Positions 45,290 through 58,017 of a stretch of DNA of 64,000 nucleotides are shown here, one piece after another. How positions within the stretch are numbered: position 1 is the stretch's first letter; each line of letters begins with the position of its first letter. This DNA comes from Chara braunii. Lineage: Eukaryota > Streptophyta > Charophyceae > Charales > Characeae. The translations under genes were made by a program, and so were the position numbers. The notes under the pieces were generated by a model. That model had not been told where the DNA came from. It did not search any database and saw nothing but the letters and a program-made list of their open reading frames with translations. Location: the NCBI GenBank assembly GCA_003427395.1, contig BFEA01000868.1, forward strand, positions 220,386-284,385, read 5' to 3'.

Positions 45290-46150
45290 TTGTTGCAATT
45301 TGTTTTGTGAGTTTTGTATGGCATGCGCTACATGTATATAAATTTGAAAGGTATTTTGCAAAGCCCCCCCCCAAAACAAAAAATTCCAAAGATGGCGGTA
45401 TTAGAATGTGCTCGGCCACAAAGTTTTTTTTTTTTTAATTTTTAGTAAGTTTCACTTTTGAGTTTGATTTTATTTTGGAACCATAAATATTTTACTATTA
45501 TTTTTTAACATTTTTTGTGAGTTTTATATCATATGAAATACATGTATGCAGTCTTTCAGAGCATTTCGCTATCGCAAGAAAACATAAAATATCGCCAAAG
45601 ATGACGGTGTCGAAACGTGCTCGTCCACTTACTAATTTAAATTACCTTTTTATTTCTTTTTATTAATTTTATTATTATCAGGGTCACTAGCCCGTACGTA
45701 CGGAGGTCCCCGGGCAGACCTCCGTACGTACGGACATTCGGGGTCTCGTATGAGGTCCAAACCCGACGGCGTTCAGGCCCCGCCAAAAATTATTTTGAGG
45801 CCTAAAAATAATTATATTTTTCTGAATTGTTTTTTGTGAGTTCTCTATGACGTGAGGTACATGCCCGTAAATTTTCAAGTTATATGGCTAAGCCAAATAA
45901 GAATTAAAAATCGCCAAAGATGGCGGTGTCAAAACGTGCTCGCCCACGTATTTTTTCACTTTTTACTTTTTGTTTTCACTTTAGTTCGGGGTCTAAACAA
46001 TTTTATTATTTTTTGACACTTTTTTAGTGGGTTTTGTATTATGTGAAGTACACATCTGTAAATTTCTAAGGCTTTTAGCTGTGCCAAAAAAAAATAAAAA
46101 ATCGCCAAAGATGGCGGTGTCGAAAACATGCTCGCGCACTCACTAAATTT
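45290..46150 (+). repeat. Four copies of an AT-rich module ending CGCCAAAGATGGCGGTGTCG
   Basis: The module ends (ATCGCCAAAGATGGCGGTGT, then CGAAACGTGCTCGCCCAC) lie near 45388, 45596, 45908 and 46103. Each is preceded by a GTGAGTTTTGTAT..TGTGAAGTACATG stretch about 100 bases upstream. Two copies in the opposite sense lie inside the nested hAT-like element (44100 and 44305). GCCAAAGATGGC is itself partly palindromic. Confidence 0.75.
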
Positions 46151-46545
46151 AAATATCTTTTTATTTTTATTATTAGTATTTATTTTCGTATTTTATTTTT
46201 ATTTCAAATTTGGTAAGGAATTCGGATGTTATGCTCGGGAAAATCTTGTTTAATTTATTTTTTTCCATAATATATCTTTTTTTCAGAGTTTTTTGATGAC
46301 TTTGTTTGTTTTTGTTTTTTTCTTTTTTTTGTCCGCGTTCGGCCCGAACGGCCGAACGCATCCCCAAGGGGTCCCATACGTTCGGGCATTCGGGTTTGGG
46401 CGCTCGGCCCGTCCCGAACACCAGTTAACCTGATTTTTTTTTTTTTTGTATTTATTTTTATTTCAAATTTGGTAAGGAATTCAGATATAACGCTGATGCA
46501 AATGTTGTTCGTTTTATTTTTCTGCATAACATATATTATTTTCAA

Positions 46546-46546
<1 letters not shown>

Positions 46547-46600
<54 letters not shown>

Positions 46601-46601
46601 T
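46547..46601. repeat. (TTA)n microsatellite
   Basis: About 17 TTA units next to the GC-rich end of another hAT-like element. Confidence 0.95.
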
Positions 46602-46710
46602 TTCAGGTCCGTGTTTAGCCTGAACGACCGAAGGCATCCCCAAGAAGGGGCGAACGTTCTGCAAGTTCGGGTTAGGGAGTTCAGCCGAACCCGAACAACG
46701 ACAACCCTAG
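46602..46710. mobile_element. Right end of another hAT-like element
   Basis: CCGAACCCGAACAACGACAA and CCCTAG close this element. Reversed, it reads CTAGGGTTGTCGTTGTTCGG, a CAGGGTTGTC-like terminus with the same GAACG-rich subterminal block as 43836-44574. The matching left end is uncertain. The CAGGGTCACTAGCCCG near 45679 is one candidate. Confidence 0.5.
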
Positions 46711-47275
46711 TCTCATGTATATAAATTGGATGATAATTTGATTAAACAATCTTAAGCATTTTTAAGAAAAAAATAAATTCTAGCACAAAATCGTTAATTT
46801 GTTAATTGTGAATTTTTGAATTGATTGAAAATATAATCTAGTAATAAATATTTTTCAATATAAAAAATATTTTGAATTTGCCTGATTTTTTAAATCAGTA
46901 ATTGTATATATCCAGAAATATTTTTTTAATTTCGATTCCTCGAACATTTCGTCAGTTACTACATCTTTCTCCATTTCTTAGTACCTATGTATCCATCGTA
47001 AACCATTTCTTATTTGAACTTATTACCTACCTTTCAAACACAAAAGACATTGTAATTAAAGTAAATTCAAAAAATTAAGTCAATATTTTATTTATAATGT
47101 ATATCTTTGAAATTACAATTTGAATATTATAAATAATACACACAAAATAAAATATAACATCACCATTTTTAGTTCTACGTGCTTGGGAAACCTATCTAAT
47201 TTTTCCTGCTCTAGCATAAAATTCATTCTTATTTAGCATGCAGTCCGCGTATCGGGAACAGAGATAACTGAACAC
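46711..47275. other. AT-rich, nothing recognised
   Basis: Strongly AT-rich sequence without open frames, repeats or motifs that I can assign. Confidence 0.4.
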
Positions 47276-47391
47276 CGGATGAGCAAAATGAGAATTCATC
47301 TTCTACCAAACCTTTGGAAGATGCACTACCACATTTCTTGTCTTTTACACATATGGTGAGTAGTGGAGTAAGACCTGTGACCTTTCCCCCC

Positions 47392-47444
<53 letters not shown>

Positions 47445-47851
47445 CCTCTCTCTCTCTCTCTTACATATACATACACAGAGGGAAGATCTTGGAGGAATGG
47501 CGAGAAAGGAGGAGGTTGAGTTCGGAGACAGAGGAACTTATAAGGACAGAGCTTCACCGAATGACCAAAATAAGAATTAATTTTTCGCCAAACCTTTGGA
47601 AGATGCGCTACCACATTTCTTGTCTTCTGCACATGTGGTGAGTAGTGGAGCAAGACCCATGACCTTTTTTTTTTTTTTTTTTTTCTCTCTCTCTCTCTCT
47701 CTCTTATATATATATACACGGAGGAAAAATCTTGGAGGAATGGCGAGGAAGGAGGAGGTTGAGCTCAAAGATGGACGAACTTATAAGGACGAAGATTCAT
47801 CGAATGAGTAAAATGAGAATTCATCTTCCACCAAACCTTTGGAAGATATGC
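47276..47851 (+). repeat. Tandem repeat (about 240-290 bp), interrupted by the LTR element
   Basis: Unit: CAAAATGAGAATTCATCTTC, a CCAAACCTTTGGAAGATG block, CTACCACATTTCTTGTCTT, a GGTGAGTAGTGGAG block, a C/T homopolymer-CT tract, then CTTGGAGGAATGGCGAG and a GACGGAACTTATAAGGA block. It starts at about 47280, 47575 and 47812. The third unit stops at GGAAGATATGC (47851) where the retrotransposon begins, and resumes at 59542 with ATGCTACCGTATTTCTTATC. Confidence 0.88.
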
Positions 47852-49110
47852 TGTCGGGGCAAAAACCCTGACAAGGGTATTTGTCGGGGTTTTCCAACGT
47901 CGGACGCTGTCCGACTTTTTCGTTGAGTTGAAGGACTTGATGGGACTGACATTTACTAAAAAGTTTATTCAGACCAGACCTGTGACTGAGAGACTAAAAG
48001 TTTCGAGCTTTAGTTCGGATACCTGTGATGCCCGAGAGTAGCAACAATAACTGGAAGTGCTTCGTTTTGTCGAAGCCGCAAAAGAGTATGCGGACATGGA
48101 AACGTTGAAACTAGACCTCTTCTGCCTAAAATAATGTCGCGCGGCTGCTAAGCAGTGCGATTCAGGGCCTAAGTAAGCTAAAAAGAGGGATGCGCCGGGT
48201 ATAGGACCGCGGCATTGGGGGAATAGGAAGAAAGTTTTTTTTTTCTGGGGGCGCGGGGATTGGCATCGAGCCAGACGGTTGATAGGCCGATGTCGAGGTC
48301 ACGCGGCCAACCGACGGGGTAAGGCCTGCAAGCAGGGCCTGCAAGGCCTTTAGCAGCGAGGCTCGCAGGGCCACTGGCAGGCAGACCCTGCAAGGCCGGT
48401 AGGAGGTGATAGCGACTGGGCGAGCTCTTCTTATAGAAGAGTTGCTCCTATCACGACAGCCTAGTAGGTTACAATGCAGACTCTCACCTGACAGATACTG
48501 GGATCAAACTTGATATGCCGGCCTACGGGCAAAGCTCCTTTTGAAGCTTCCCTTTCTGAAGGGGGCGCGGTTGGTTTCGACCGCCCGATCTTGAAGATCA
48601 CTCGGCCAAGATCAACCGCGCGAGTTAGCATGGCCCCTAAGCTTTCAAGGATGACACGCATAAATCGTAAAAGAAAATGAAATACTAAAACTAACTATAA
48701 CGGAGTGCCATGTGGCGCACTTGGAAGTGCGTGGGGCACTTCAGCCCCAATATACGTGACAGCGCCCGTAAAACGGGCGTCCGATTCAACGTCAAGGTGA
48801 ATTTTTTTTTTTTTTCCTTTCTTTTCTCGTTTTTTTTTCTTCTTTTAGATTTTCTTTTGGATTTCTTCCTTGAGATTTGTTTTAGATTTTTTTGTTAGAT
48901 TCTTTAAATTTCGTTTTGTTTTTTTGTTTTATTTGATTAAAAATTCGACAGGGCACCCGTTCGTTCTGACGAACACCTTGCTCGAGTGAATCCGCCGCGA
49001 AAAGCGGCTATGTCCAGGCGGGGTTGGGACCTTGTACTTGAGTTACGAGGGACTCTCTGTACACGCTTTGGGTGGTCTCCATCTCACGACAAATGATCGC
49101 GACCATTGGG

Positions 49111-49183
<73 letters not shown>

Positions 49184-49184
49184 N

Positions 49185-49215
<31 letters not shown>

Positions 49216-49792
49216 CTTACCTGGCGACGACGACAGGGGGAGCAACGACCGAATGGTACGGTTCTACTTCGTTTTTTTGTTTTTGTTTTTTTTTTTGAGT
49301 TTTTGTTTTTTTTCGGTTCCCCTCTGTTTTTTTTTTTTTTTTAGGGGTTTGGGGAGCTGCGCCGCTGTGAAAAGGGCGACCGTTCATTTTGAACGACAGG
49401 GTGCCCCTGCACAAGAGAAACGAGGGGGCATGAGGGGTAAAAAGAAAGAAAGGAGGGGAAAAAAAAAAAAAAAGCAAGGAAGGGGGGATAAAAATGTAGT
49501 GGCTGCGAATGTGGTCACGGCCCTGGAACAGGTGCAGCCTCCAGAAGCTTCTAGGGGCTGATGGGACTGCGCCTGTTCGTTTTGAACAAGTAGTTGTAAG
49601 TGGCTGTATACAGATATTTCGAGGTTGCTCCTGGCCAAGGGTGGCGGTCGGGTGCATTGCCAAAGCTTGGGGCTTGATGATTCCTAGAGGAGCATCAAGA
49701 TTCCCAACCCTCGATCGAAGTTCAGATCGAGGGTCAGGCTCAGCCCCGTTTTTTGGCTGAGCCTCAAGTGGCTGACCACCACTCTAGCCAGC

Positions 49793-49800
49793 TATAAAAG
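49793..49800 (+). promoter_or_regulatory. TATA box of the 5' LTR
   Basis: TATAAAAG lies in CCAGCTATAAAAGCAGGGCT, present in both LTRs. It is the best candidate for the polymerase II promoter that sets the U3/R boundary about 25-35 bases downstream, near 49825. Confidence 0.75.
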
Positions 49801-51337
49801 CAGGGCTGGCCAACATCATCCTCACTCAGTTGAGGTGCTGCCCACATTCTGACTGAATGTGGAGTGGGGAGCAGCATTACGCTGCTGAAGTGCTGAGAGG
49901 CAGTGAGTGAGAGGTGGAGTAAAGTGGAGGACTGCAGTGAGCATGGGAGTGGAGACTGCCATAGCCACCGCTTCATTTGGTGAAGTGTGCGGAAGGTGTT
50001 GCCTGCACAGCATGGCGGCGACAACTATTTTTGTTGCGGTGCAAGGGAGGCTCTGCCCGTTTAGCATGGCGGCAACTTTTGAATTTTAGGAAATGTTGAG
50101 GGAACGCTGCCGAATGTTTTCGGCGCAATTGTGATTGTTTTGGCGGTGACGCGGAAGCGCTGCTGGTTCTTTGTGGCGGCTGCACGGGTTTTAACGGTAG
50201 TGGTGCGGAAGCGCTGCCGGTTTTGGACGGTGGCAGCAATGCTGTCAGTAAGGAAGTGTTGGCGGTTGTTTTTGGTGCGGCGGCAGCGACGTTGTCAGTG
50301 GGGAAGTGCTGCCATTTTTTTGGCACGGTGGCAGCAATATTTTTCGGTGGGATCGTGCTTCCTTGATTGGTGGTGGTGTCGACACTATCTTTTTTTGGGG
50401 GGGGTGTTATGATGGTGGCACGTCGGCAACGCTATTGTGAGGGAAGATGCTATGGGTCTCTTTCGTCACAGTGGAGGTAGTTTTTTGTGTGTGATTTGGC
50501 AGTGGTGTTGCGGGGTAGCCATGGTACCGGGTTTGACAGCGCAACAAGCAGTGGTCCGCATATTTTTGTGGTGCGCGGCGGTTATGGTGGATCTCAGTGT
50601 GGGCTAGAGGTTGGGCAAGCGCTGGTGTGTGGTTGGGACTGTGCGGCAGTGGTGCATGGGTCGACGACATGCAGAAAGTCAAGAGCGGTTGCACGCAGCG
50701 AAATAATTATGGGGCTCGTGGCACCAGCGGGTTTCACCGGGGGCCATCTTTATTTCTTTTTGCGGCGCGCAATGCAAGCGGTTTTGAGTTCTGAACCACC
50801 TAGTATTGCTGCGATGGTATGGGGATGCCTTGAGACCATCTGGGACCATTTTGGGACTAGGTGGGACTAATTATTGTGATCGGGGCCGGCATGTTGGTGT
50901 GGCTATTGTGAGCGGACATGGTGATGGGAGGTGGTGTGCACTTGCGGTTGGTTAGGAGGTATCCTTGGTGGTAAAGGTGCAGTGAGGAGTGTGTTGGGAC
51001 TGTCCGGGATGATGAGACGACGTGGGTTTGGATTATGGGAGCACCCTCTTTGAGGGTTATCTCATTCAGACATCCTAGTGGACCCAACCTTGGTGTGATC
51101 AGACACTTGGAGAAAGGTCACAACTTATTAGTTGTGTGCCGCATATTTTTCTATTGCGGTCATTTTCGTATGATTGGAATATCACCCGTCTTTCTTGAGT
51201 GGGTTGGACCAAACTTCACTCAAGGTCAGTAAAATGACTCAGATTTCTCTTCACACCTGTGTGAACCTAGACTTTGCTTGACCCTGTTCAATCGAATGTT
51301 CATTGAAAAGGCAGAAGAGATGTGTGTTTGCATGTGA

Positions 51338-51526
51338 ATGGTGAGGTCTGACTTGAGTATGAGATTGTATGGTTTTATTTTGAATTTGTTTTCTTTGCGT
51401 GTTGTGCAGGTAGGTAGAAGGATGCTTGCAAAAGAGATTGATTATGCCTATTTAAGAGAAGGGAAAATGATTGTCTTCTCTTTACTTCTCACCTACCTGG
51501 ATGTCAATAAGGACTTGTTGTTCTGA
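51338..51526 (+). CDS. Conserved 62-codon frame in the 5' LTR
   Basis: ATG to TGA, encoding a small protein with a hydrophobic N-terminal part (MRLYGFILNLFSLRVVQV), a basic-acidic middle (GRRMLAKEIDYAYLREGK) and MIVFSLLLTYLD. The 3' LTR copy at 58018-58206 is also intact: five base differences in 189, of which by my count three are silent and two change a residue (R/K and V/A). Flanking LTR sequence differs far more, about 13 percent in the 105 bases just upstream. Lower divergence with an excess of silent change suggests selection, but the numbers are tiny. It resembles no protein I know. A TTGTGCAG/GTAGGT acceptor-like site lies inside, so conservation could instead reflect RNA processing. 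Confidence 0.35.
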   Translation: MVRSDLSMRLYGFILNLFSLRVVQVGRRMLAKEIDYAYLREGKMIVFSLLLTYLDVNKDLLF

Positions 51527-52870
51527 AAAAGGTTAATTCAATGAGTGTCATACAATGAATTTGATTCAAATAAAGCAGATAAGGTTTAACGGATTTAGTC
51601 TTTTCCTGAGGATTGACTCTTTCTATCCCGAATGATCTTATCTACCTATACCTGTCCAAATGATTCTCATTCTTTACCTTTCCTGAAATCTTTTTGTCTA
51701 AGTTACCCTGGACTTAGGAGAAATGAAGAATATTTGAAGGTCACTTGCAGTAGACACATCTTCTACCTCTATAAAGCATCTGGGGCGGGGGTTCGTTGGT
51801 TCAGGACCCGACCCTGTTATCGACCCGGAGTGGACCGTTCTACGGAGGGGTACTTACCGATTCGGTGGAGACGGTCCGACTTCTGAGATCCGAGTCTTGT
51901 GCTCGGAGGAGGAGGAGGAGTACCCTAGACCACTTCCTAGAGGGAGAGACATGTAACACTTCAAACAATGCCCCTGATAAAAAATCATTCGCAAAGGAGT
52001 TAGTCACTCAAGAAGATTGGAAACGGATGAAGGGAGATATGTGTGTTTAATCTTAAGTCGGCGGTAGGTGGAATGAATAACGTTGGCAGCGCGTCTCATC
52101 AAGTCAAACTAAGGCATACCGACTGCCTTGTCGGCTGCATCACTGTTATTTTCGATAGCCAATTCCTTGTTGGCGGTTGTTTGATTGTTTTATGGTGTTC
52201 CTCCTGAGGCCGTCGGATTGTATTTTGATCTTGTGATAATTAATGTATTAAATGAAGATTCGATTTCTTTTAGTTATCATTTCAGGTTGGACATACCATC
52301 CTATCGATTACGGTCGATTTATTTCGATGTAACTACGTATGATTGTTACAATTTTTTTTTGATTGTGTGTTAAAGGGACAAGGATAAATATTTGGGTTTC
52401 ACGCTTGGTTGAGGCCATCCTAGTCGACCGACGTTCGCTTCGTACTTAGGAGATCAGCGCCCTAAGCGACGGGCGACGTTCGGGTCCACTTTACGTTGAC
52501 CAAGAGTATCTATACTACGGCGAACGAGCAAACACCCTTGTCTGACCTACCTCTGCAATTGCATCTAAAAACTTTCGCACGTGGGTCAGTAGCTCGGTAG
52601 GAATACGACCCTAAGGGTGGTGATAGCCCCTTAGGGAAGGGAAACTTATGCCCCGCGGGAACCTATCCTGTCGTAGGGGACCGCGGGATGTATAGCTGGC
52701 GCACCCGGCTAGAGCGGTGAAGGGACGACGCGACCTCGACCGTCTTGGCGTCTCGCAAGGTTAGTTGAGTGTCGTTCCTCAGTTGTCTCTTGTTTTGTTT
52801 TGTCTCCTGCGTGACATGGTCGGGAGGGCTATCGCCTTTGCGAAAAAGGCGGGAGCCGATGCGCTTGACA

Positions 52871-54608
52871 TGTGGCGCCGTTGTCGTGGATAACGACAAA
52901 CGATCGGAACGACACTTGGGTATTTTATTTAATAGTGGGTAAATTGATCGTATTTTGATTATTTTATCTTTATCAATTGATTTTATTATCATTATTTCAG
53001 GATTTCATTCTGAAGATTATTTTGGTTACTTTTGAACATTCTAGTTGCGTTTGAATTCGTAGTATCTTGATATTAATTGTGTCATATTCGGTTAATGTTT
53101 TGGTATTCGAGTTATTATGTTGAGAGTTACCACTTTAATGTGTTTTATTTTAATCACATCGTTTAACATGAACCTTGAGGTATTATTTTAGTTATAATTT
53201 TTGCGTAAATTGTTTTTGGTTGAAACTTTTTTGAAAAGTTGTCAACCAAACGTCGACTTCTTTTTTATATTGTTTAACATATTTATTTAATCGTGCATTA
53301 ATATTGGAATGATGTACATTTTGATCGATTAGTTTACCCGGACTCTTATTTATCTCGAGATTATCCGTTTTAGTGATGCATTTTTATGATTGAAGACATC
53401 TGAATTACTGTTGAAAATTATTTAGCTTGGATCTTTATGAATATCATGTAAAAAAATTTGTTGTAAGTTGTATTATTGTTGTTGAATATTTTTGAAGTAA
53501 GTTTTGAAGACGTTATCATGTCGTGATAAACTTCTACTGGATTTGTGAGCTCCGTAGGTGGTAGTGAGGCCCGCGCCGGAGCTATGCTCTTGGTCCATAG
53601 TGGGATGTTGTCTTCTAATTCCTATGTGGTTTAAGGAAGGGAGACTACACTATCATTGGAAGGGAGGAAGGTGTTGTGATCATACCAAGACGCTACTTAT
53701 GAAGTAGGCAACTACGGTTCGTCACAAGAAAAGTAGTAGTGACCTAACCACGTGTCGAGCAGGGTCATCTCACCTCCGTAGCCAAGGCTTCACTAACCTC
53801 GGTTGTGGGAGGTGGGGTTGTTCTACTCTATTACGAGCTGATTGGTGGGGTCATAACATCGGAATAGGAGGGAATGTGGTGAGACTCGAATTTGAAGCGG
53901 GGCTTGATATCGAGATGTTATCCTCATACGAATTACACCACTCCTCGATGCATTCACAAAGGGGTTAAAAAGTAGCGGGCGTGATAACTTATGCAAATTG
54001 GAGTGAGGACCATAACTTGGTCGGGGAACTTTGGACGAATGGTTTCTCTCATGAATGGTTGGTCTGAATTTTGTCTAGGCCGCCCAAGAGGTTAATTATT
54101 TTGAAAGACCCGTCAAGGGGTTAAACCCGACTTTTTAGATAAATGGATGTATCAACCAATTGGGGTTTTGAAGGCTAGCCGGAAGCTTTTCCGGTACCAT
54201 TCTGAGAGACTAAATGACGTTTTGAGTGACCGCCAGTGGGATGATGTTGGGATCATTCTGAAAAAGTTCCTATGAATTCAAGGCTTCTTGGGGCTAGACC
54301 TGGGTCAAAGCTTTGATAAGGCGTCCCAAAAGCAAAATCTGGTATCATTCCATCCACATATGAGTTTATATTGATTGAAAACTTATAGAGGTTAAATCCA
54401 GTTTTGTTGTATTACGTGAAGGCTTCTGGAGGCTAAATCCAATTTTGTTGTTGTATTGTTGTATGTTGGTGGAAACGTTCCGGCTTAGTTCCGGACGATT
54501 GTTGGAATTGTTGTTTTGTGATCGTTGTTTTCATTTGAAAATTTTATAAGGATCCTGATTTTTTGATGGTGAACGACAGGGACCTCGTTCAATGGGGTCC
54601 GGGAATGC
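52871..54608 (+). other. Non-coding interior of the LTR element
   Basis: 1738 bases, stop-rich in every frame. Contains the primer site, an AT-rich first part (52900-53530), and a second part with degenerate short repeats around GGTTAAATCCAGTTTTGTTG and GGCTTCTGGAGGCTAAATCC (54390-54450). Just before the 3' LTR is AATGGGGTCCGGGAATGC, a poor but purine-rich candidate for the polypurine tract. No gag or pol remnant is seen. Confidence 0.8.
52873..52890 (+). promoter_or_regulatory. Primer binding site (tRNA-Asp type)
   Basis: TGGCGCCGTTGTCGTGGA lies two bases after the 5' LTR. The standard plant retrotransposon site complementary to the 3' end of tRNA-Asp is TGGCGCCGTTGCCGGGGA, so 16 of 18 positions agree. 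It primes minus-strand DNA synthesis. Confidence 0.85.
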
Positions 54609-55860
54609 TGTCGGGGCAAAAACCCTGACACGTGTATTTGTCGAAGTTTTTCAACGTCAGACGCTGTCCGACTCTTTCGTTGAATTAAAGGACTTGATGA
54701 GACTAACGTTTGCCAAAAAAATTATTAAGACCAGACCTGTGACTGAGAGACTAAAAGTTTCGAGCTTTAGTTCGGACACCTGTGATGCCCGAGAGTAGCA
54801 ACAATAACTGGAAGTGCTTCGTTTTGTCGAAGCCGTAGAAGAGCGCGCAGACATGGCAACACTAAAACTAGACCTATTCTACCTAAAATAATGTCACGCG
54901 ACTGCTAAGCAACGCGATTCAGGACCTAAGTAGGCTAAGAACAGGGATGCGCCAAGTATACGACCGCGACGTAGGGGGAATAGGAAGAAAGTTTTTTTTT
55001 TTCTGGGCCGCGGGGGTTGGCATCGAGCCAAAGGGTTGATAGGCCAATACCGAGGTCACGCGGCCAACCGACGGGGTAAGACCTGCAAGCAGGGTCTGCA
55101 AGGCCTTTAGCAGCGAGGCGCGCAGGGCCACTGGCAGGTAGGGCCTGCAAGGCCGGTAGGGGGTGATAGCGATTGGGCGAGCTTTTCTTATAGAAGAGTT
55201 GCTCCTATCACTCTCGTGATAGGAGTTAGCCCAGTAGGTTACAGTGTCAGACTCTCACCTGGCAGATACCGGATCAAACCAATTATGTCGGCTTACTGGG
55301 CAAAACTCCTTTTGGAGTTGCCCTTTCTGAAGGGGGCGCGGTTGGTTTCGACCGCCCGGTCTTGAAGATCACGCGACCAAGATCAACCGCGCGAGTTAGC
55401 ATGGCCCCTGCTCTTTCAAGGATGACACGCATAAATCGTAAAAGAAAAAAAAATACTAAAAATAACTACAACGGAGCGCCATGTGGCGCACTTGGAAGAA
55501 TTGGGGCACTTCAGCCGCAATATACGTGACAGTGCCAGTAACACTCGCGACCGATTCAACGTCGAGGATAGTTTTTTTTTTTTTTTCTCGTTTTTCTTTT
55601 TTCTTTTAGATTTCTTCCTTGAGATTTGTTTTAGATTTTTTTTGTTTGATTCCTTAAATTTCGTATTGTTCTTTTGTTTTATTTGATTAAAAATTCGATA
55701 GGGCAACCGTTCGTTCTGACGAACGGGTTGCTCGAGTGAATCCGCCACGAAAAGCGGCTATGTCCAGGCGGGGTTGTGACCTTGTACTTGAGTTACGAGA
55801 GACTCTTTGCACACGCTTTGGGTGGTCTCCATCTCGCGACGAATGGTCGCGACCGTCGGG

Positions 55861-55918
<58 letters not shown>

Positions 55919-56483
55919 ATTACCTGGCGACGGCGACAGGGGGAGCAACGACCGAAAGGTAAGGTTCTACTTCATGTTTTTGTTTTTTTTATCTTTTTGG
56001 GTTGTTTTTTTTTTCCCCCCTCCATTTTTTTTTTTTTTAGGGGTTTGGGGAACTGCGCCGCTCTGGAAAGGGCGACTGTTCATTTCGAACGACACGGTGC
56101 CCCTGCACAAGAGAAACGAGGGGGCAGGAGGGGTAAAAAAAAAGAAAGGAGGGAAAAAAAAAAAGGAAGAAAAGCAAGGAAGGGGGGAGAAAAATGTAGT
56201 GGCCGCGAATGTGGTCGCTGCCGTGGAGCCCCCAGAACCTTCTACGGGCTGATGGGACTGCGCCTGTTCGTTTTGAACAGGCAACTGTAAGTGGCTGTAT
56301 ACAGACACTTCGATTCTGCGCCTGGCCGAGGGTGGTGGCCAGGTACATCGCCAAAGCTTGGGGCTTGATGATTCCTAGTGGAGCATCAAGATTCCCAGCC
56401 CTCGATCGAAGTTCAGACCGAGGGTCAGGCTCAGCCCCTTTTTTTGGCTGAGCCTCAAGTGGCTGACCACCACTCCAGCCAGC

Positions 56484-56491
56484 TATAAAAG
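56484..56491 (+). promoter_or_regulatory. TATA box of the 3' LTR
   Basis: TATAAAAG in the same context as at 49793 (CCAGCTATAAAAGCAGGGCT), unchanged between the two LTRs. Confidence 0.72.
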
Positions 56492-58017
56492 CAGGGCTGG
56501 CCAGCAGCATCCTCACTCGGTTGAGGTGCTGACCACATTCTTACTGAATGTGGAGTGGGGAGCAGAATTACGCTGCTGAAGTGCTGAAAGGCAGTGAGTG
56601 AGAGGCGGAGTACAGTGGAGGACTGCCGTGAGCATGGGAGTGGAGGCTGCCATAGCCACCGCTTCATTTGGTGAAGGGCGGGGAAGGTGCTGCCTGCACA
56701 GCGTGGTGGCTGCAACTATTTTTGTTGCGGTGCAGGGGAGGCTCTGCCCGTTTAGCACGGCGGTAACTTTTGAATTTTTGATAGTGCTGCGGGAACGCTG
56801 GCGAATTTTTTCGGTGCAGTTGTGATTGCTTTGGCAGTAACGCGGAAGCGCTGCCGGGTTTTTGCGGTGGCTGCATTGGTTTTAACGACAGTGGTGCGGA
56901 AGCGCTGCCGGTTTTGCACGGCGGCAGCGATGCTGTCAGTAAGGAAGTGCTGACGGTTGTTTTTGGTGTGGCCTTCCGCGGTGTTGTCAATGGGGAAGTG
57001 CTTCCATTTTTTTTGGCACGGTGGCAGCAACATTTTTCGGTGGGATCCTGCTGCCGAGATTCAAGTTGGCGGTGGTATCGACGCTATTTTTTTTTTTTGG
57101 GGGGGGGGTTACTATGCTGTCGGCAACACTATTGTGAGGGACGATGCTGTGGGTCTCTTGCGTCACAGTGGAGGCAGTTTTTTGTATGTGATCTGGCGGT
57201 GGTGTTGCGGGGCAGCCATGGTACCGGGTTTGACAGCGCAACAAGAAGTGGTCCGAGGCGGTTATGGTGGATCTCAGTGTGGCCTAGAGGTTGGGCAAAC
57301 GCTTGTGCTTGGTTGGGACTGTGCGGCAGTGGTGCGTGGGTCGACGACATGCAGAAAGTGCAGAGCGGTTACACGCAGCGAAGTAATTATGGTGCTCGCG
57401 GCACCTGCGGGTTTCATCAGAGGCCACCTTTATTTTTTTTTGCGGCGCCCAGTGCAAGCGGTTTTGAGTTATGAACCACCTAGTATTGTGGCGATGGTAT
57501 GGGGCTGCATTGAGACCATCTGGGACCATTTTGGGACTAGGTGAGACTGGTTGTTGTGATCGGGGCCGGCATGTTGGTGTGGCTATTGTGAGCGAGCATG
57601 GAGATGGGAGATGGTGCAAACTTGCGGTTGGTTAGGAGGCATCCTTGGTGGTGAAGGTGCAGTGAGGACTGTGTTGAGACTGTCCGGGATGTTGGGACGA
57701 CATGGGTTTGGATTATGGGAGCACCCTCTTTGAGGGTTATCCCATTCAGATATCCTAGTGGACCCAAGCTTGGTGTGATCAGACACTTGGAGAAAGGCCA
57801 CAACTTATAAGTCATGTGCCGCATTTTTTTCTACGGCGGTCATTTTCTTATGATTTGAATATTACCCGACTTTCTTGAGTGGGCCGGACCAAACTTCATT
57901 CAAGGTCAGTAGAATGACTCAGATTTCTCTTCATACTTGTGTCAACCCACACTTTGTTTGACCTTGTTCAATCGAATGTTTATTGCAAAGTCAAAGGACA
58001 TGTGTGTTTGCATGTGA

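Larger units (their letters stand above)
47852..52870 (+). repeat. 5' LTR
   Basis: Runs from TGTCGGGG to CGCTTGACA. Internal landmarks shared with the 3' LTR, in order: a Lys/Arg-poor minus frame near 48162-48374, a GA array with one N (49113-49212), poly-T/A tracts, the TATA box (49793), a GC-rich region with degenerate GCGGAAGCGCTGCCGG repeats (50100-50360), the 62-codon frame (51338-51526), and the conserved 3' portion. U3 would be about 1.94 kb and R-U5 about 3.1 kb. Confidence 0.92.

Noticed and set aside
56914-57544. 186- and 195-codon frames in the 3' LTR, with shorter counterparts in the 5' LTR
   Set aside because: They are Gly/Trp/Cys-rich frames over a degenerate GC-rich repeat. 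The 5' LTR frames are broken differently, so unlike the 62-codon frame they are not conserved as coding.
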